The notes beneath the pieces are model-generated. The model had not been told where the DNA came from. It was given only the letters and a program-made list of their open reading frames with translations, and did not search any database. This document shows, in pieces, positions 8,561-16,569 of a DNA stretch of 64,000 bases. This DNA comes from Seohaeicola zhoushanensis (lineage in GTDB: Bacteria > Pseudomonadota > Alphaproteobacteria > Rhodobacterales > Rhodobacteraceae), in contig NZ_BNCJ01000019.1 of assembly GCF_014656415.1 (NCBI RefSeq), positions 18,468-82,467 on the forward strand, given 5' to 3'. Made by a program: the position numbers and the translations under genes. Numbering within the stretch: position 1 is the first letter of the stretch; every line of letters starts with the position of its first letter.

Positions 8561-8610
8561 ATCGAATGATTTGATCTTTTATTGACTCGGGAAATCCGGT
8601 GCCGCTATCC
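8561..8610 (+). promoter_or_regulatory. Dyad operator and promoter in front of the caiB/TRAP 1 unit
   Basis: ATCGAATGATTTGAT (8561-8575) is a 15-bp dyad with 6 of 7 arm positions matching. It fits the motif RTCWRAT-N-WTTWGAY, seen ahead of five other units, except for one base (G in place of W). TTGACT (8582-8587) followed after 18 bases by TATCCT (8606-8611) is a reasonable sigma-70-type promoter that the dyad would flank. The downstream gene starts at 8690. Confidence 0.55.
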
Positions 8611-8689
8611 TGTCGCCGGAGGGGGCGGACTCCCTGCGGTGCGGCCGGTACAGGCTGCCCTCGCGGCTCCGCCTCAAGGGAGGAAAATC

Positions 8690-9859
8690 ATGGCCGGGGA
8701 TCCGGCGGGCCCGCTGGACGGGTTCCGCGTCATCGAATTCTGTTCGACCCTTTCGGGTCCCTTCGCGACGATGCTCCTCGCCGATCAGGGTGCGGACGTG
8801 ATCAAGGTCGAGACGCCGCAGGGAGACCAGTCCCGCCAGATCGGCAACCGGCGCGACGGGGTCGCCGACATCGCGACGCTCTTCGTGAACATCAACCGCA
8901 ACAAGCGGTCCGTCGTGCTGAACCTCAAGGATCCGGACGACGCCCGCACCGCCCGCGCCCTGGCCGAAACGGCGGATGTCGTCGTGCAGAACTTCCGTCC
9001 CGGCGTGATGGAGCGGATGGGCCTTGGCTATGACGACCTGAGCGCGGCGAACGACCAGCTGATCTATGTCTCGATCAGCGGTCTGGGCGACCATCCGACG
9101 GTCCGGGGGCGTCGTGTCTACGACATCGTCTCGCAGGGACTGGCGGGCTTCTGTTCCGTCCAGGCCGACCGCGAGACCGGAGAGCCGCGGACCGTCCAGA
9201 CCGCCATCACCGACAAGATCGCCTCCATGGTGGTCTGGCAGGGGGTGACGGCGGCGCTACTGCACCGCCTCCGCCGGGGCAAGGGCCAGCACATCAAGGT
9301 CAACATGCTCAGTGCCGCGCTGTCGTTCCTCTGGCCCGAGGCGATGCCGGGCGCGACCTTCACCGGGCCGGGCGTCCAGGCCGGCGGCACCCTCTCGGGC
9401 GTGCAGTATGTCTTCGCGACGCGCGACGGCCACATCCTCGTGGGGCACGTCTCGAACGAGGAATTCGCCGGGTGCTGCCGTGCCCTCGGGCTGGATGCGC
9501 TGATCACCGACCCGCGGTTCGACGCCATCGGCGGCCGTTTCCGCAATGCCGCCGCGCTCAACAAGCTCTTCGCCGACGCGCTGGCCCGGGACACCAGTGC
9601 CCATTGGCTGGAGCTGCTGGAGGCCGAGGACACCGTCTTCGCCCCGATCAATTCCGCCGCCACCATCGCGGACGATGCGATCATCCGGGCCGCCGGGGTT
9701 CTGGCGGACCATCACGACCCGGTCTACGGATCCTTCCGCCAGCCCGTGCATCCGGTGGACTTCGGGGCCTCTCCCGCACGGCATCGCCGCAACGCCCCGC
9801 TGCTCGGGGAGCACACGGCAGAGGTGCTCGCCGAACTCGCCGACAGGACCCGGACATGA
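8690..9859 (+). CDS. CaiB/BaiF family CoA-transferase (first of three)
   Basis: This 389-residue class III CoA-transferase would move CoA between an acyl-CoA donor and a carboxylic acid, activating a substrate without ATP. The N-terminal Rossmann-type start (GFRVIEFCSTLSGPFATMLL, then ADQGADVIKVE) is typical, and the aspartate in RRVYDIVSQG (about D145) aligns with the acyl-carrying catalytic Asp. The ATG at 8690 is preceded by GGAGG; the frame is open further upstream but without family similarity. It overlaps the next gene by 4 bases (ATGA), so the products are probably made together. The acid substrate is unknown. Confidence 0.92.
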   Translation: MAGDPAGPLDGFRVIEFCSTLSGPFATMLLADQGADVIKVETPQGDQSRQIGNRRDGVADIATLFVNINRNKRSVVLNLKDPDDARTARALAETADVVVQNFRPGVMERMGLGYDDLSAANDQLIYVSISGLGDHPTVRGRRVYDIVSQGLAGFCSVQADRETGEPRTVQTAITDKIASMVVWQGVTAALLHRLRRGKGQHIKVNMLSAALSFLWPEAMPGATFTGPGVQAGGTLSGVQYVFATRDGHILVGHVSNEEFAGCCRALGLDALITDPRFDAIGGRFRNAAALNKLFADALARDTSAHWLELLEAEDTVFAPINSAATIADDAIIRAAGVLADHHDPVYGSFRQPVHPVDFGASPARHRRNAPLLGEHTAEVLAELADRTRT

Positions 9860-10869
9860 AGGCCTGGGTCTGCCGCGAATACCGCGCCCCCTACGTCATG
9901 GCGATCGAGGACATGCCCGTGCCGCTGCCCGGCCCCGGCGAGGTCCAGATCCGCGTGGCGGCCGCCGGCCTCGCCTTCGGAGAGACGCTGGTCCTCAACG
10001 GCAGCTACCAGAAGACGCCGCCCCTGCCCTACATCCCGGTCAGCGAGATGTCGGGCGTGATCACGGCCGTCGGCGACGGGGTGGAACACCTGTCCGTCGG
10101 CGACCGGGTCTCCGCCTTTTCCTTCGACCTCGCCGGAGGCGGGCTGGCGGAATATGCCGTGATGCCGGCCCAGTTCGTCTTTGCGGTGCCCCGCGGCATG
10201 ACGCTGGTCGAGGCCGCTGCCTATCCGATGAACGCCTGGACCGCGTGGAACGCCTTGGGCAGCCGCGGCCGGTTGCAGCCCGGAGAGGTGCTGGTGGTGC
10301 ATGGCGCGACCGGCGGCGTCGGGCAGGCCGCGGTCCAGATCGGCAAGCACCTCGGCGCCACGGTGATCGCGACGGGCCACGATGCCAGACGGCTTGCGAC
10401 GCTGACAGGGTCGGGGCCGCATCACCTGATTGCCGATCACGTGATCGACCTCGGCACCGAGAGCCTGCGCGACCGGGTCAAGGCATTGACCGGCGGGCGT
10501 GGCGCGGACGTGTTCCTCGACCCGGTCGGCGGACAGGTCTTCGACGACTCGCTGCGGTGCATCGCGCCGGGCGGTCGGGTGCTGGTCGTCGGCTTCACCT
10601 CTGGCACACCTTCTGCACCGCGCACCAACGTGATGCTGGTCAAGATGATCGCGGTCATCGGGGTCGAGGCGCGGCTGGCCATCGAAACCACCGGCGGACG
10701 CGGCCGCGAGGAGTTCGACCGGATGCTCGCGGCCTACGCCGACGGGCGGCTGAAGGCACAGGTCGGTCGCACCTACGGGTTCGAAGACGCCCTTCAGGGA
10801 TACGACGACATCCTCGCGCGCAGACATGTCGGGAAGAGCGTACTCATCGTTAACCCGGAATTAACGTAA
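9856..10869 (+). CDS. Zinc-independent MDR oxidoreductase (quinone oxidoreductase-like)
   Basis: This 337-residue medium-chain dehydrogenase/reductase has a GroES-like N-terminus (PGPGEVQIRVAAAGL) without the zinc-binding cysteine pattern, and the NADPH site HGATGGVGQAAVQIG near 150-165. Members reduce quinones, enones or enoyl-CoAs with NADPH. Its ATG overlaps the stop of the CaiB gene by 4 bases, pointing to action on the CoA ester or acid handled by that enzyme. TRAP transporter 1 follows after 114 bases. The precise acceptor cannot be told from sequence. Confidence 0.9.
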   Translation: MKAWVCREYRAPYVMAIEDMPVPLPGPGEVQIRVAAAGLAFGETLVLNGSYQKTPPLPYIPVSEMSGVITAVGDGVEHLSVGDRVSAFSFDLAGGGLAEYAVMPAQFVFAVPRGMTLVEAAAYPMNAWTAWNALGSRGRLQPGEVLVVHGATGGVGQAAVQIGKHLGATVIATGHDARRLATLTGSGPHHLIADHVIDLGTESLRDRVKALTGGRGADVFLDPVGGQVFDDSLRCIAPGGRVLVVGFTSGTPSAPRTNVMLVKMIAVIGVEARLAIETTGGRGREEFDRMLAAYADGRLKAQVGRTYGFEDALQGYDDILARRHVGKSVLIVNPELT

Positions 10870-10983
10870 CTTAGCTAACTATCCACCTTTGCGATATGCA
10901 AATGGTATGATATTAACCCGTCGAACTACGACAGTCTCTGCTAAGGAGCACCGGCCACGTCCGGATCAACAAGGAAGGAAGAC

Positions 10984-12129
10984 ATGAAGACGTTCACATC
11001 TTATCTGACGGCAGCGACACTGGCCGCAACCGTGGCGCTGCCCGGTGCGGCATCGGCCAAGGACCTGCGCATCGCGCTTGGCCTGCCCGACATCTATGCC
11101 GCCTACGAACCGCTGGTCGCCTTCGGCAAGACGCTGGAGACAGAGCTTCAGCTGCCCGCGAAGGTCTATGCCATGTCGCTCCTGACGCTGGCCGAAACTG
11201 CGGGCGGCGTCCGCGACGGCCTGACCGACATCGGCTTTGTCGTGTTCCCCTATCACCCGGTCGAATTCTCGGAAGTGAACCTGCCGGCCAACCTGTCGAT
11301 GCTGGCGACGGTCGGCGCGCCGAACGCCAACCCCGGCGCGGCCATGGCGGGGGCGATGATGGAATACACCCTGCTGAACTGCCCGGACTGCCTGACCCAG
11401 ATGAAGGCGAACAACCAGGTCTACCTCTCTGGGACCTCGACGCCGCCCTACCGGCTGCTCTGCTCAAAGCCGATCGTCACGGCTGACAACGTCACGGGCG
11501 CGCGCCTGCGCGCCGGTGCCGCGAACTATGCCCGCTGGACCGATGCCCTTGGCGGGTCCGCGGTGACCGTACCGGGCAACGAAACCTACGACGCGATGAG
11601 CCAGGGCGTGGTCGACTGCACGATGAGCCCCCTCGGCGACCTGATCGGCGGGCGCTACATCGACGTGACCAAGAACATCAACCTCGGCGCACCGGGCGGG
11701 GTCTTCATGGGCCTCGGCGCGGCGAACGTGAACCGCGACGTCTGGCAGGGCCTGAGCGCCGAACAGCGCGCGGGGATGCTCAAGGCGGCGATGACGCTCA
11801 GCGCCGACGCGGTCTTCGCCTATCTCGAGGATGACGCAGAAGGCATGGCGGCCGCCAAGGAGAAGGGTGTCGAGATCGCCGAGGGCGACGAGAGCCTTCT
11901 GAAGGCCACCGCGGACTTCGTCGAAAAGGACGTCGCCACCGTGGCCGCGCAGTTCACCGACCAGTTCAAGGTGCAGAACGTCGACCAGAAGATCGAGACG
12001 TTCCGCGGCCTCGTGGACAAGTGGAAGGGCCTGACCGCCGACATCGGCGAGGACAAGGCCAAGCTTGCGGATCTCTACTGGACCGAGATCGGCTCCAAGG
12101 TGGATGCCGCAACGCTCGGGATGGACTGA
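10984..12129 (+). CDS. TRAP transporter 1, substrate-binding protein (DctP type)
   Basis: This 381-residue periplasmic binding protein begins with a signal peptide (hydrophobic residues about 7-22, likely cut after ASA near residue 25). The mature part has the DctP fold pattern: an early L-A-GVRDGLTDIGFV-type segment, and the ARLRAGAANYARW and GNETYDAMSQGVVDCTM regions. Four cysteines (LNCPDC, LLCSK, VDCTM) are shared with the TRAP 2 protein at 44749-45891 but not with TRAP 3, so TRAP 1 and 2 are close paralogues. The ligand is probably an organic acid. A stem-loop follows the stop. Confidence 0.92.
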   Translation: MKTFTSYLTAATLAATVALPGAASAKDLRIALGLPDIYAAYEPLVAFGKTLETELQLPAKVYAMSLLTLAETAGGVRDGLTDIGFVVFPYHPVEFSEVNLPANLSMLATVGAPNANPGAAMAGAMMEYTLLNCPDCLTQMKANNQVYLSGTSTPPYRLLCSKPIVTADNVTGARLRAGAANYARWTDALGGSAVTVPGNETYDAMSQGVVDCTMSPLGDLIGGRYIDVTKNINLGAPGGVFMGLGAANVNRDVWQGLSAEQRAGMLKAAMTLSADAVFAYLEDDAEGMAAAKEKGVEIAEGDESLLKATADFVEKDVATVAAQFTDQFKVQNVDQKIETFRGLVDKWKGLTADIGEDKAKLADLYWTEIGSKVDAATLGMD

Positions 12130-12148
12130 CCCTGCCCGACTGACCATC

Positions 12149-12174
12149 GGCGCCCGGATTCGCGGCCGGGCGCC
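12149..12174 (+). other. Stem-loop after the TRAP 1 binding-protein gene
   Basis: GGCGCCCGG (12149-12157) and CCGGGCGCC (12166-12174) form a perfect 9-bp stem with an 8-base loop in the gap between the binding-protein and small-permease genes. There is no T-run. A structure at this place often protects the upstream mRNA or reduces read-through, giving more binding protein than permease (inference). Confidence 0.65.
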
Positions 12175-12190
12175 CTATCGGAGTCCCGCG

Positions 12191-12733
12191 ATGACCCTTC
12201 TCAAGCGCATCCTCGATGCGGCCACCAACGTGACGGCCGTGATCGCCGGCCTCTGCATCGTCGTGATGATGGGGCACGTGACGCTCGACGTCGTGCTCAG
12301 GTCGTTCTTCGGCCGGCCGATGACCGGCACCATCGTGTTCGTCGCGAACTACTACATGGTGTTCCTCGTCTGCCTGCCCCTCGCCTTCGTGGAACGGTTC
12401 GACAGCCACATCTCGGTCGAGGTGCTGACGGAACGCTTCCCGGCCCGCGTCAAGCATCACCTCTACGGCTGGACCTACCCCGTGACCGCCCTGATCTTTG
12501 CCGTGATCGGCTACGCCACCTGGACCGAGGCGATGTCGAAATTCGCAATCCGGACCTTCATGATCGAGAAGGACATGGCGATCTCGATCTGGTTCGGCTA
12601 CTTCGCCCTGCCCTTCGGCTATGCGCTGCTGTCGCTCTACGTGCTACTCAAGTTCGTGGCCTATCTCGCGGGTCAGCCGCTGACACCGGAACGGCTTCCC
12701 GGCTCCGAAGACCTGGCGGTGGCCCATGAGTGA
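12191..12733 (+). CDS. TRAP transporter 1, small permease (DctQ type)
   Basis: This 180-residue membrane protein has four predicted transmembrane helices (about 17-37, 55-75, 96-118 and 138-160). The conserved DctQ pattern is present: a TNVTAVIAGLCIVVMMGHV helix followed by LDVVLR, then RFDSHISVEVL. It forms the membrane complex with the large permease and couples to the periplasmic binding protein; transport is driven by ion gradients. The ATG at 12191 was chosen because the frame upstream lies inside the binding-protein gene. It overlaps the large permease by 8 bases. Confidence 0.9.
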   Translation: MTLLKRILDAATNVTAVIAGLCIVVMMGHVTLDVVLRSFFGRPMTGTIVFVANYYMVFLVCLPLAFVERFDSHISVEVLTERFPARVKHHLYGWTYPVTALIFAVIGYATWTEAMSKFAIRTFMIEKDMAISIWFGYFALPFGYALLSLYVLLKFVAYLAGQPLTPERLPGSEDLAVAHE

Positions 12734-14033
12734 TCCGCAGCTCGGCGTACTTCTGATCGGTGTCCTTCTGGTGCTGATCGCCCTGCGCGTGCCGATCGGC
12801 GCGGCGCTGGTGGCGGTGCCCTTCGTCGGCATCTGGCTGCTCTTCGGGTGGCGCCCGGCCATCGGCGCGCTGAAGGTCATCCCGTACAATTTCGCCGCCA
12901 GCTGGCAGCTGAGTTCCGTGCCGATGTTCCTGATGATGGGCTTTCTGGCCTATCACACCGGGATCACGCGCGGGCTGTTCAACGCCGCGCGCATGTGGCT
13001 GGCCCGGTTGCCCGGCGGGCTGGCGGTGGCCAGCATCTTCGGCGCGGCGGGTTTCGCGTCGGTCACCGGATCGTCGGTCGCCTGTGCCGCCGCCATGGGC
13101 CGCATCGCGGTGCCCGAGATGACGCGGCAGGGCTACGACGACAGGCTGGCGACCGGCACCGTGGCCGCAGCCGGTACGATCGGGGCGCTTATACCGCCGT
13201 CGATCCTGCTGATCATCTACGGCATCATCGCACAGGTCCCGATCAGCCCGCTTTTCGTCGGCGCGGTCGGTGCGGGGCTGCTGACGACCGTTTCCTACGT
13301 CCTCGTCGTGACGATCTGGGCCACGGTCAACCCCGCCATCGCGCCCCGGGTGGAGGAGCATTATTCCTGGCCGGACCGGCTCCGCGTCCTCATCAGCGTG
13401 GGGCCGATCCTCCTGCTGGCCCTGCTGGTGTTCGGAGGCCTCTTCGCCGGCATCTTCACTCCGACGGAGGCCGGAGCCGTCGGCGCGGTGCTCTGCACGC
13501 TGATAGCGCTCTTCAACCGGGCACTGACCTGGGACCGGTTCAGGGTGTCCCTGATCGAGACGTTCACGACCACCGCCGCCATCTTCGTCATAGCCATCGG
13601 CGCCAACCTTCTGGGCCGTTTCGTGACACTAACGGGCGCGGACGACTACATCGCGGCGGGCGTGCTGGGACTGGCCTCCAACACCGCTTTCCTGCTGGCG
13701 GGCATTGTCCTGCTCTATCTGGTGCTGGGCATGTTCCTCGATCCGCTCGGGGCGATGCTGCTGACGCTGCCGATCCTGTTGCCGGTCGCGCGCGAGGTCG
13801 GGTTCGACCTGCTGTGGTTCGGCGTGATCCTCGCCAAACTGCTCGAGATCGGAATGATCACCCCGCCGATCGGGCTGAATGTCTTCGTCATCAAGAACGT
13901 GGTCGGCGACAGGATCGGCGTCGGGCGGATCTTTCAGGGGGTCACGTACTTCCTCCTGGCGGATTTTGTCGTGGTCGTCCTGCTCATGGCGTTTCCTGCA
14001 ATCGTGCTGTTCCTGCCCGGTCTGGTGGAATGA
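12726..14033 (+). CDS. TRAP transporter 1, large permease (DctM type)
   Basis: This 435-residue protein is the ion-coupled transport subunit, with about 12 hydrophobic segments. DctM signatures are clear: GAAGFASVTGSSVACAAAMG, then GTVAAAGTIGALIPPSI, FTPTEAGAVGAV, and MITPPIGLNVFVI near the end. The start overlaps the small-permease stop. It ends the TRAP 1 block; the alcohol dehydrogenase follows after 85 bases that contain a candidate operator. Confidence 0.95.
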   Translation: MSDPQLGVLLIGVLLVLIALRVPIGAALVAVPFVGIWLLFGWRPAIGALKVIPYNFAASWQLSSVPMFLMMGFLAYHTGITRGLFNAARMWLARLPGGLAVASIFGAAGFASVTGSSVACAAAMGRIAVPEMTRQGYDDRLATGTVAAAGTIGALIPPSILLIIYGIIAQVPISPLFVGAVGAGLLTTVSYVLVVTIWATVNPAIAPRVEEHYSWPDRLRVLISVGPILLLALLVFGGLFAGIFTPTEAGAVGAVLCTLIALFNRALTWDRFRVSLIETFTTTAAIFVIAIGANLLGRFVTLTGADDYIAAGVLGLASNTAFLLAGIVLLYLVLGMFLDPLGAMLLTLPILLPVAREVGFDLLWFGVILAKLLEIGMITPPIGLNVFVIKNVVGDRIGVGRIFQGVTYFLLADFVVVVLLMAFPAIVLFLPGLVE

Positions 14034-14077
14034 CGCGGTTTCGGACTTGAACCTTTTCGGGACCGATGTTTGAATTG

Positions 14078-14092
14078 GTCTGATGTTTAGAT
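14078..14092 (+). promoter_or_regulatory. Candidate operator ahead of the alcohol dehydrogenase
   Basis: GTCTGATGTTTAGAT matches the RTCWRAT-N-WTTWGAY motif. It starts 41 bases before the ATG at 14119 and shares the left flank ATTG with the site at 46019-46033. The position near the start suits a repressor site. Confidence 0.5.
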
Positions 14093-14118
14093 AATTTCTG
14101 TCCTGTGAGGAGGATATC

Positions 14119-15168
14119 ATGGAACTGTGGGCAATCGTGGAGCCGGGCAAACCGCTTCAGAAAATTCACGAAGAGGACCCCGTGCCCGCGGGGTCCGAAG
14201 TGCTTGTCCGCGTGACCCATTGCGGGGTCTGCCATTCCGACCTGCACCTGTGGAAGGGCGAATACGACCTCGGCGGCGGCAAGAAGCTGAACATTCTGGA
14301 GCGCGGCGTGTCCCTGCCCCGCGCGCCGGGTCACGAGGTGCTGGGCGAAGTGGTCGCGGTCGGCCCGGACGCCGAGGGCGTCAAGGTCGGCGACACGCGG
14401 GTGATCTATCCGTGGATGGGCTGCGGCGAATGTGCCGTCTGCAAGCGCGGCGACGAGAACATGTGCGACAAGCCGCATGCGGTCGGGGTGATCCATCACG
14501 GCGGCTTCGGCTCCCACGTCCTGCTGCCGCATCCGCGCTATCTGTTCGACTACGGCAATGTCGATCCGGCGGTCGCGGTCACGTTCGCCTGCTCGGGCAT
14601 CACGGTCTATTCCGCGATTGCCAAGATGGGTGACATGCCGAAGGATTCGATGATCCTGCTGATCGGCGCGGGCGGGCTTGGCTTTGCCGCGCTGACCATG
14701 CTTCAGGCCTTGGGCTACAGCAACATCATCATGTCCGACATCTCGGAATCCAAGCGCGACGCGGCGCTCGAGGCCGGCGCCATCGGCTTTGTCCTGTCGG
14801 GCCCGGACATGATCGACGAGGTGCACAAGATCGCCGGCGGGGCGCCGGCGGCCTGCATCGACCTCGTCAATAACGGCAAGACCACGCAGGTCGGCCTCGA
14901 CGTGCTGGGTCGGGGCGGAAAGCTTGTTCTGGTCGGTGTCGGCGGGGGCGAGATTCCATTGTCCACGGCCGGGATGATCTTCAAGCCGCGCCAGATCATC
15001 GGATCGGCGACCGGCAGCCTCCATGACCTAGCGGCGGTGATCAAGCTGGCCAATGACGGCAAGCTGCCTCCGGTGCCTGTGAACCGGATGCCGAAGGACC
15101 AGGCGAACGAGGCGATCGACAAGCTGGAGCACGGCCAAGTCACCGGCCGGATCATCCTGACGTCCTGA
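14119..15168 (+). CDS. Zinc-dependent alcohol dehydrogenase
   Basis: This 349-residue MDR enzyme would oxidise an alcohol to an aldehyde or ketone with NAD(P). Catalytic zinc ligands are visible in CGVCHSD (about C38) and GHE (H72, E73), and the structural zinc cysteines are C102, C105, C108 and C116 (GCGECAVCKRGDENMC). The cofactor site is GAGGLGFAAL near residues 178-187. GGAGG precedes the ATG at good spacing. It stands alone, with its own candidate operator upstream and a strong hairpin downstream. An alcohol or hydroxyacid made after BVMO and hydrolase action would be a fitting substrate (inference). Confidence 0.92.
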   Translation: MELWAIVEPGKPLQKIHEEDPVPAGSEVLVRVTHCGVCHSDLHLWKGEYDLGGGKKLNILERGVSLPRAPGHEVLGEVVAVGPDAEGVKVGDTRVIYPWMGCGECAVCKRGDENMCDKPHAVGVIHHGGFGSHVLLPHPRYLFDYGNVDPAVAVTFACSGITVYSAIAKMGDMPKDSMILLIGAGGLGFAALTMLQALGYSNIIMSDISESKRDAALEAGAIGFVLSGPDMIDEVHKIAGGAPAACIDLVNNGKTTQVGLDVLGRGGKLVLVGVGGGEIPLSTAGMIFKPRQIIGSATGSLHDLAAVIKLANDGKLPPVPVNRMPKDQANEAIDKLEHGQVTGRIILTS

Positions 15169-15185
15169 CCTGCGGTTGCCGTTCC

Positions 15186-15213
15186 GACCGGCGGCGCGTT
15201 CGCGCTGCCGGTC
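15186..15213. terminator. Bidirectional terminator hairpin
   Basis: GACCGGCGGCGCG and CGCGCTGCCGGTC pair over 13 positions with one G-T wobble, around a TT centre that allows a compact loop. It fills the gap between the convergent alcohol dehydrogenase (ends 15168) and the CoA-hydrolase-like gene (minus strand, stop at 15214). No T-run, but the position and symmetry suit termination from both sides. Confidence 0.65.
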
Positions 15214-16428
15214 TCAGGCCCGGGCCATCTCCTCCCAGGCGGCGGCAAGGGCGGGACGGTGGTCCGGCGCGGCAATGGCGATCAGCCGGTCCGCCCGCTC
15301 CTCGGGACCGAGACCGCGCAGATCGGCGCTGCCATGCTCCGTCACCACGACGTCGATGTCATGGCGCGGCAGCGAGGCCGGGACCGAAAGCCTTGGCACG
15401 ATGCGCGACACGGTGCCCTTGCGCAGATCGGACGGCAGCCCGACGACGCTGATCCCGCGCGGATCAAGCGAAGCCGCACGGGAAAAATCCGCCGCCCCGC
15501 CCACGCTGCTGACCCGACGTGTTCCGGCATGTTCGAGGTTGGCCTGGCCGAACAGATCGACCTCGAGCGCGCCGTTCACCGCGACCAGCCCGTCGGACCG
15601 ATAGAGGCGCCCCGGATCATGTGTCACGTCGCAGCCGAGAACCGCAAAACCGCTGCGCTTGCGCATCCAGTCGTAATGTGCCGAAGACCCGACGTGAACG
15701 CAGCTCATGTGCATCCAGTCCGGGTCCAGTGCGTCCGCCTCGTGCAGCGCCCGCACGGAATCCGATATCATGCCGGATTGCATCCGCAACCCGCGCCGGT
15801 CGGTGAGCGCCATGAGCAGGGCATCGGGCACGCGCCCCAGCCCGACCTGGAGCGCCGCGCCGTCGGTGATGAAGGCCGCGATATGGCCGGCGATCGCCCG
15901 GGCCTGCGCGTCCGGAGCGCCCGGCAGGTATTCAGGCAGCGGATGATCGATGTCGAACACCGCCTCCGCCTGGTCGAGGTCCAGCGTGGCCGCGTCGGGA
16001 ACATGCGGAACCGCAGGGTTCACAACGGCCAGTATCCGGCGGCTGCGTGTCATGCCGACAGGTGCGAATTCGGCCGCGCAACCCAGGCTCGCCACCCTGC
16101 CCCGTGCGGGCGGCGCAACCTGGACGATGCAGGTGTCGAAGGTCTGCGACGCAAGCCAGGAAAGGTAGCCCCCGTAAGACAGCGGCATCGCCCGAGACGC
16201 CGGAAGGCCCGGAACGGGAAAGGCGTTGGTGAGCCGGCTTTCATCCGGCAGCGCGGCGGGCAGGTCGTTCACCCCCGGCACCAGGCTCGAGGTCAGATGC
16301 AGCGGCGGCAGGTCACCCGACGCGAAGGCGTCGAGGAACGGCAGGACGGCCCCGGTCGACCCGATCATGAAGACCCGTTCGCCGGGTCGGAAACCGGAAA
16401 TCAACCGCGCCGTCTCTGAACGTGCCAT
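15214..16428 (-). CDS. Acetyl-CoA hydrolase/CoA-transferase family protein
   Basis: This 404-residue protein resembles class I CoA-transferases of the acetyl-CoA hydrolase/4-hydroxybutyrate CoA-transferase group. The C-terminal half carries the family pattern: NGALEVDLFGQANLEHAG, then GGAADFSRAA, and near the end VVTEHGSADLRGL with a tail on PDHRPAL. Such enzymes transfer CoA from acetyl-CoA to a short acid or hydrolyse the thioester. The ATG at 16428 has AGGAGG nine bases upstream, so the ten-residue longer frame was not used. It diverges from the long operon starting at 16570 and shares its control region. Confidence 0.85.
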   Translation of the reverse strand: MARSETARLISGFRPGERVFMIGSTGAVLPFLDAFASGDLPPLHLTSSLVPGVNDLPAALPDESRLTNAFPVPGLPASRAMPLSYGGYLSWLASQTFDTCIVQVAPPARGRVASLGCAAEFAPVGMTRSRRILAVVNPAVPHVPDAATLDLDQAEAVFDIDHPLPEYLPGAPDAQARAIAGHIAAFITDGAALQVGLGRVPDALLMALTDRRGLRMQSGMISDSVRALHEADALDPDWMHMSCVHVGSSAHYDWMRKRSGFAVLGCDVTHDPGRLYRSDGLVAVNGALEVDLFGQANLEHAGTRRVSSVGGAADFSRAASLDPRGISVVGLPSDLRKGTVSRIVPRLSVPASLPRHDIDVVVTEHGSADLRGLGPEERADRLIAIAAPDHRPALAAAWEEMARA

Positions 16429-16483
16429 GGTGTCAGGCCTCCTGCTCCCGTCGCGCATGCAAGCGGCCGGGCGATAAATTCGT

Positions 16484-16513
16484 AGACCTTAATAAAAGGT
16501 CTGATAAATAGTT
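16484..16513. promoter_or_regulatory. Divergent control site: inverted repeat plus candidate operator
   Basis: AGACCTT-AATAA-AAGGTCT (16484-16502) is a perfect 7-bp inverted repeat. Overlapping it, GTCTGATAAATAGTT (16499-16513) fits the RTCWRAT-N-WTTWGAY motif except at one base near its 3' end. The site lies between the divergent starts at 16428 (minus) and 16570 (plus) and could control both directions. Confidence 0.55.
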
Positions 16514-16569
16514 GCAAATGAATTTCGCCCGACATACGGTTTGGCCAGAACCATTGCCCAGAGAGAGAA

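Noticed and set aside
10901..10917. AATGGTATGATATTAAC ahead of TRAP 1 as a motif copy
   Set aside because: It resembles the left half only; the right half does not fit the dyad.
12149..12174. Stem-loops after binding-protein genes as riboswitches
   Set aside because: They are simple single hairpins inside operons, with no conserved aptamer-like core or alternative pairing.
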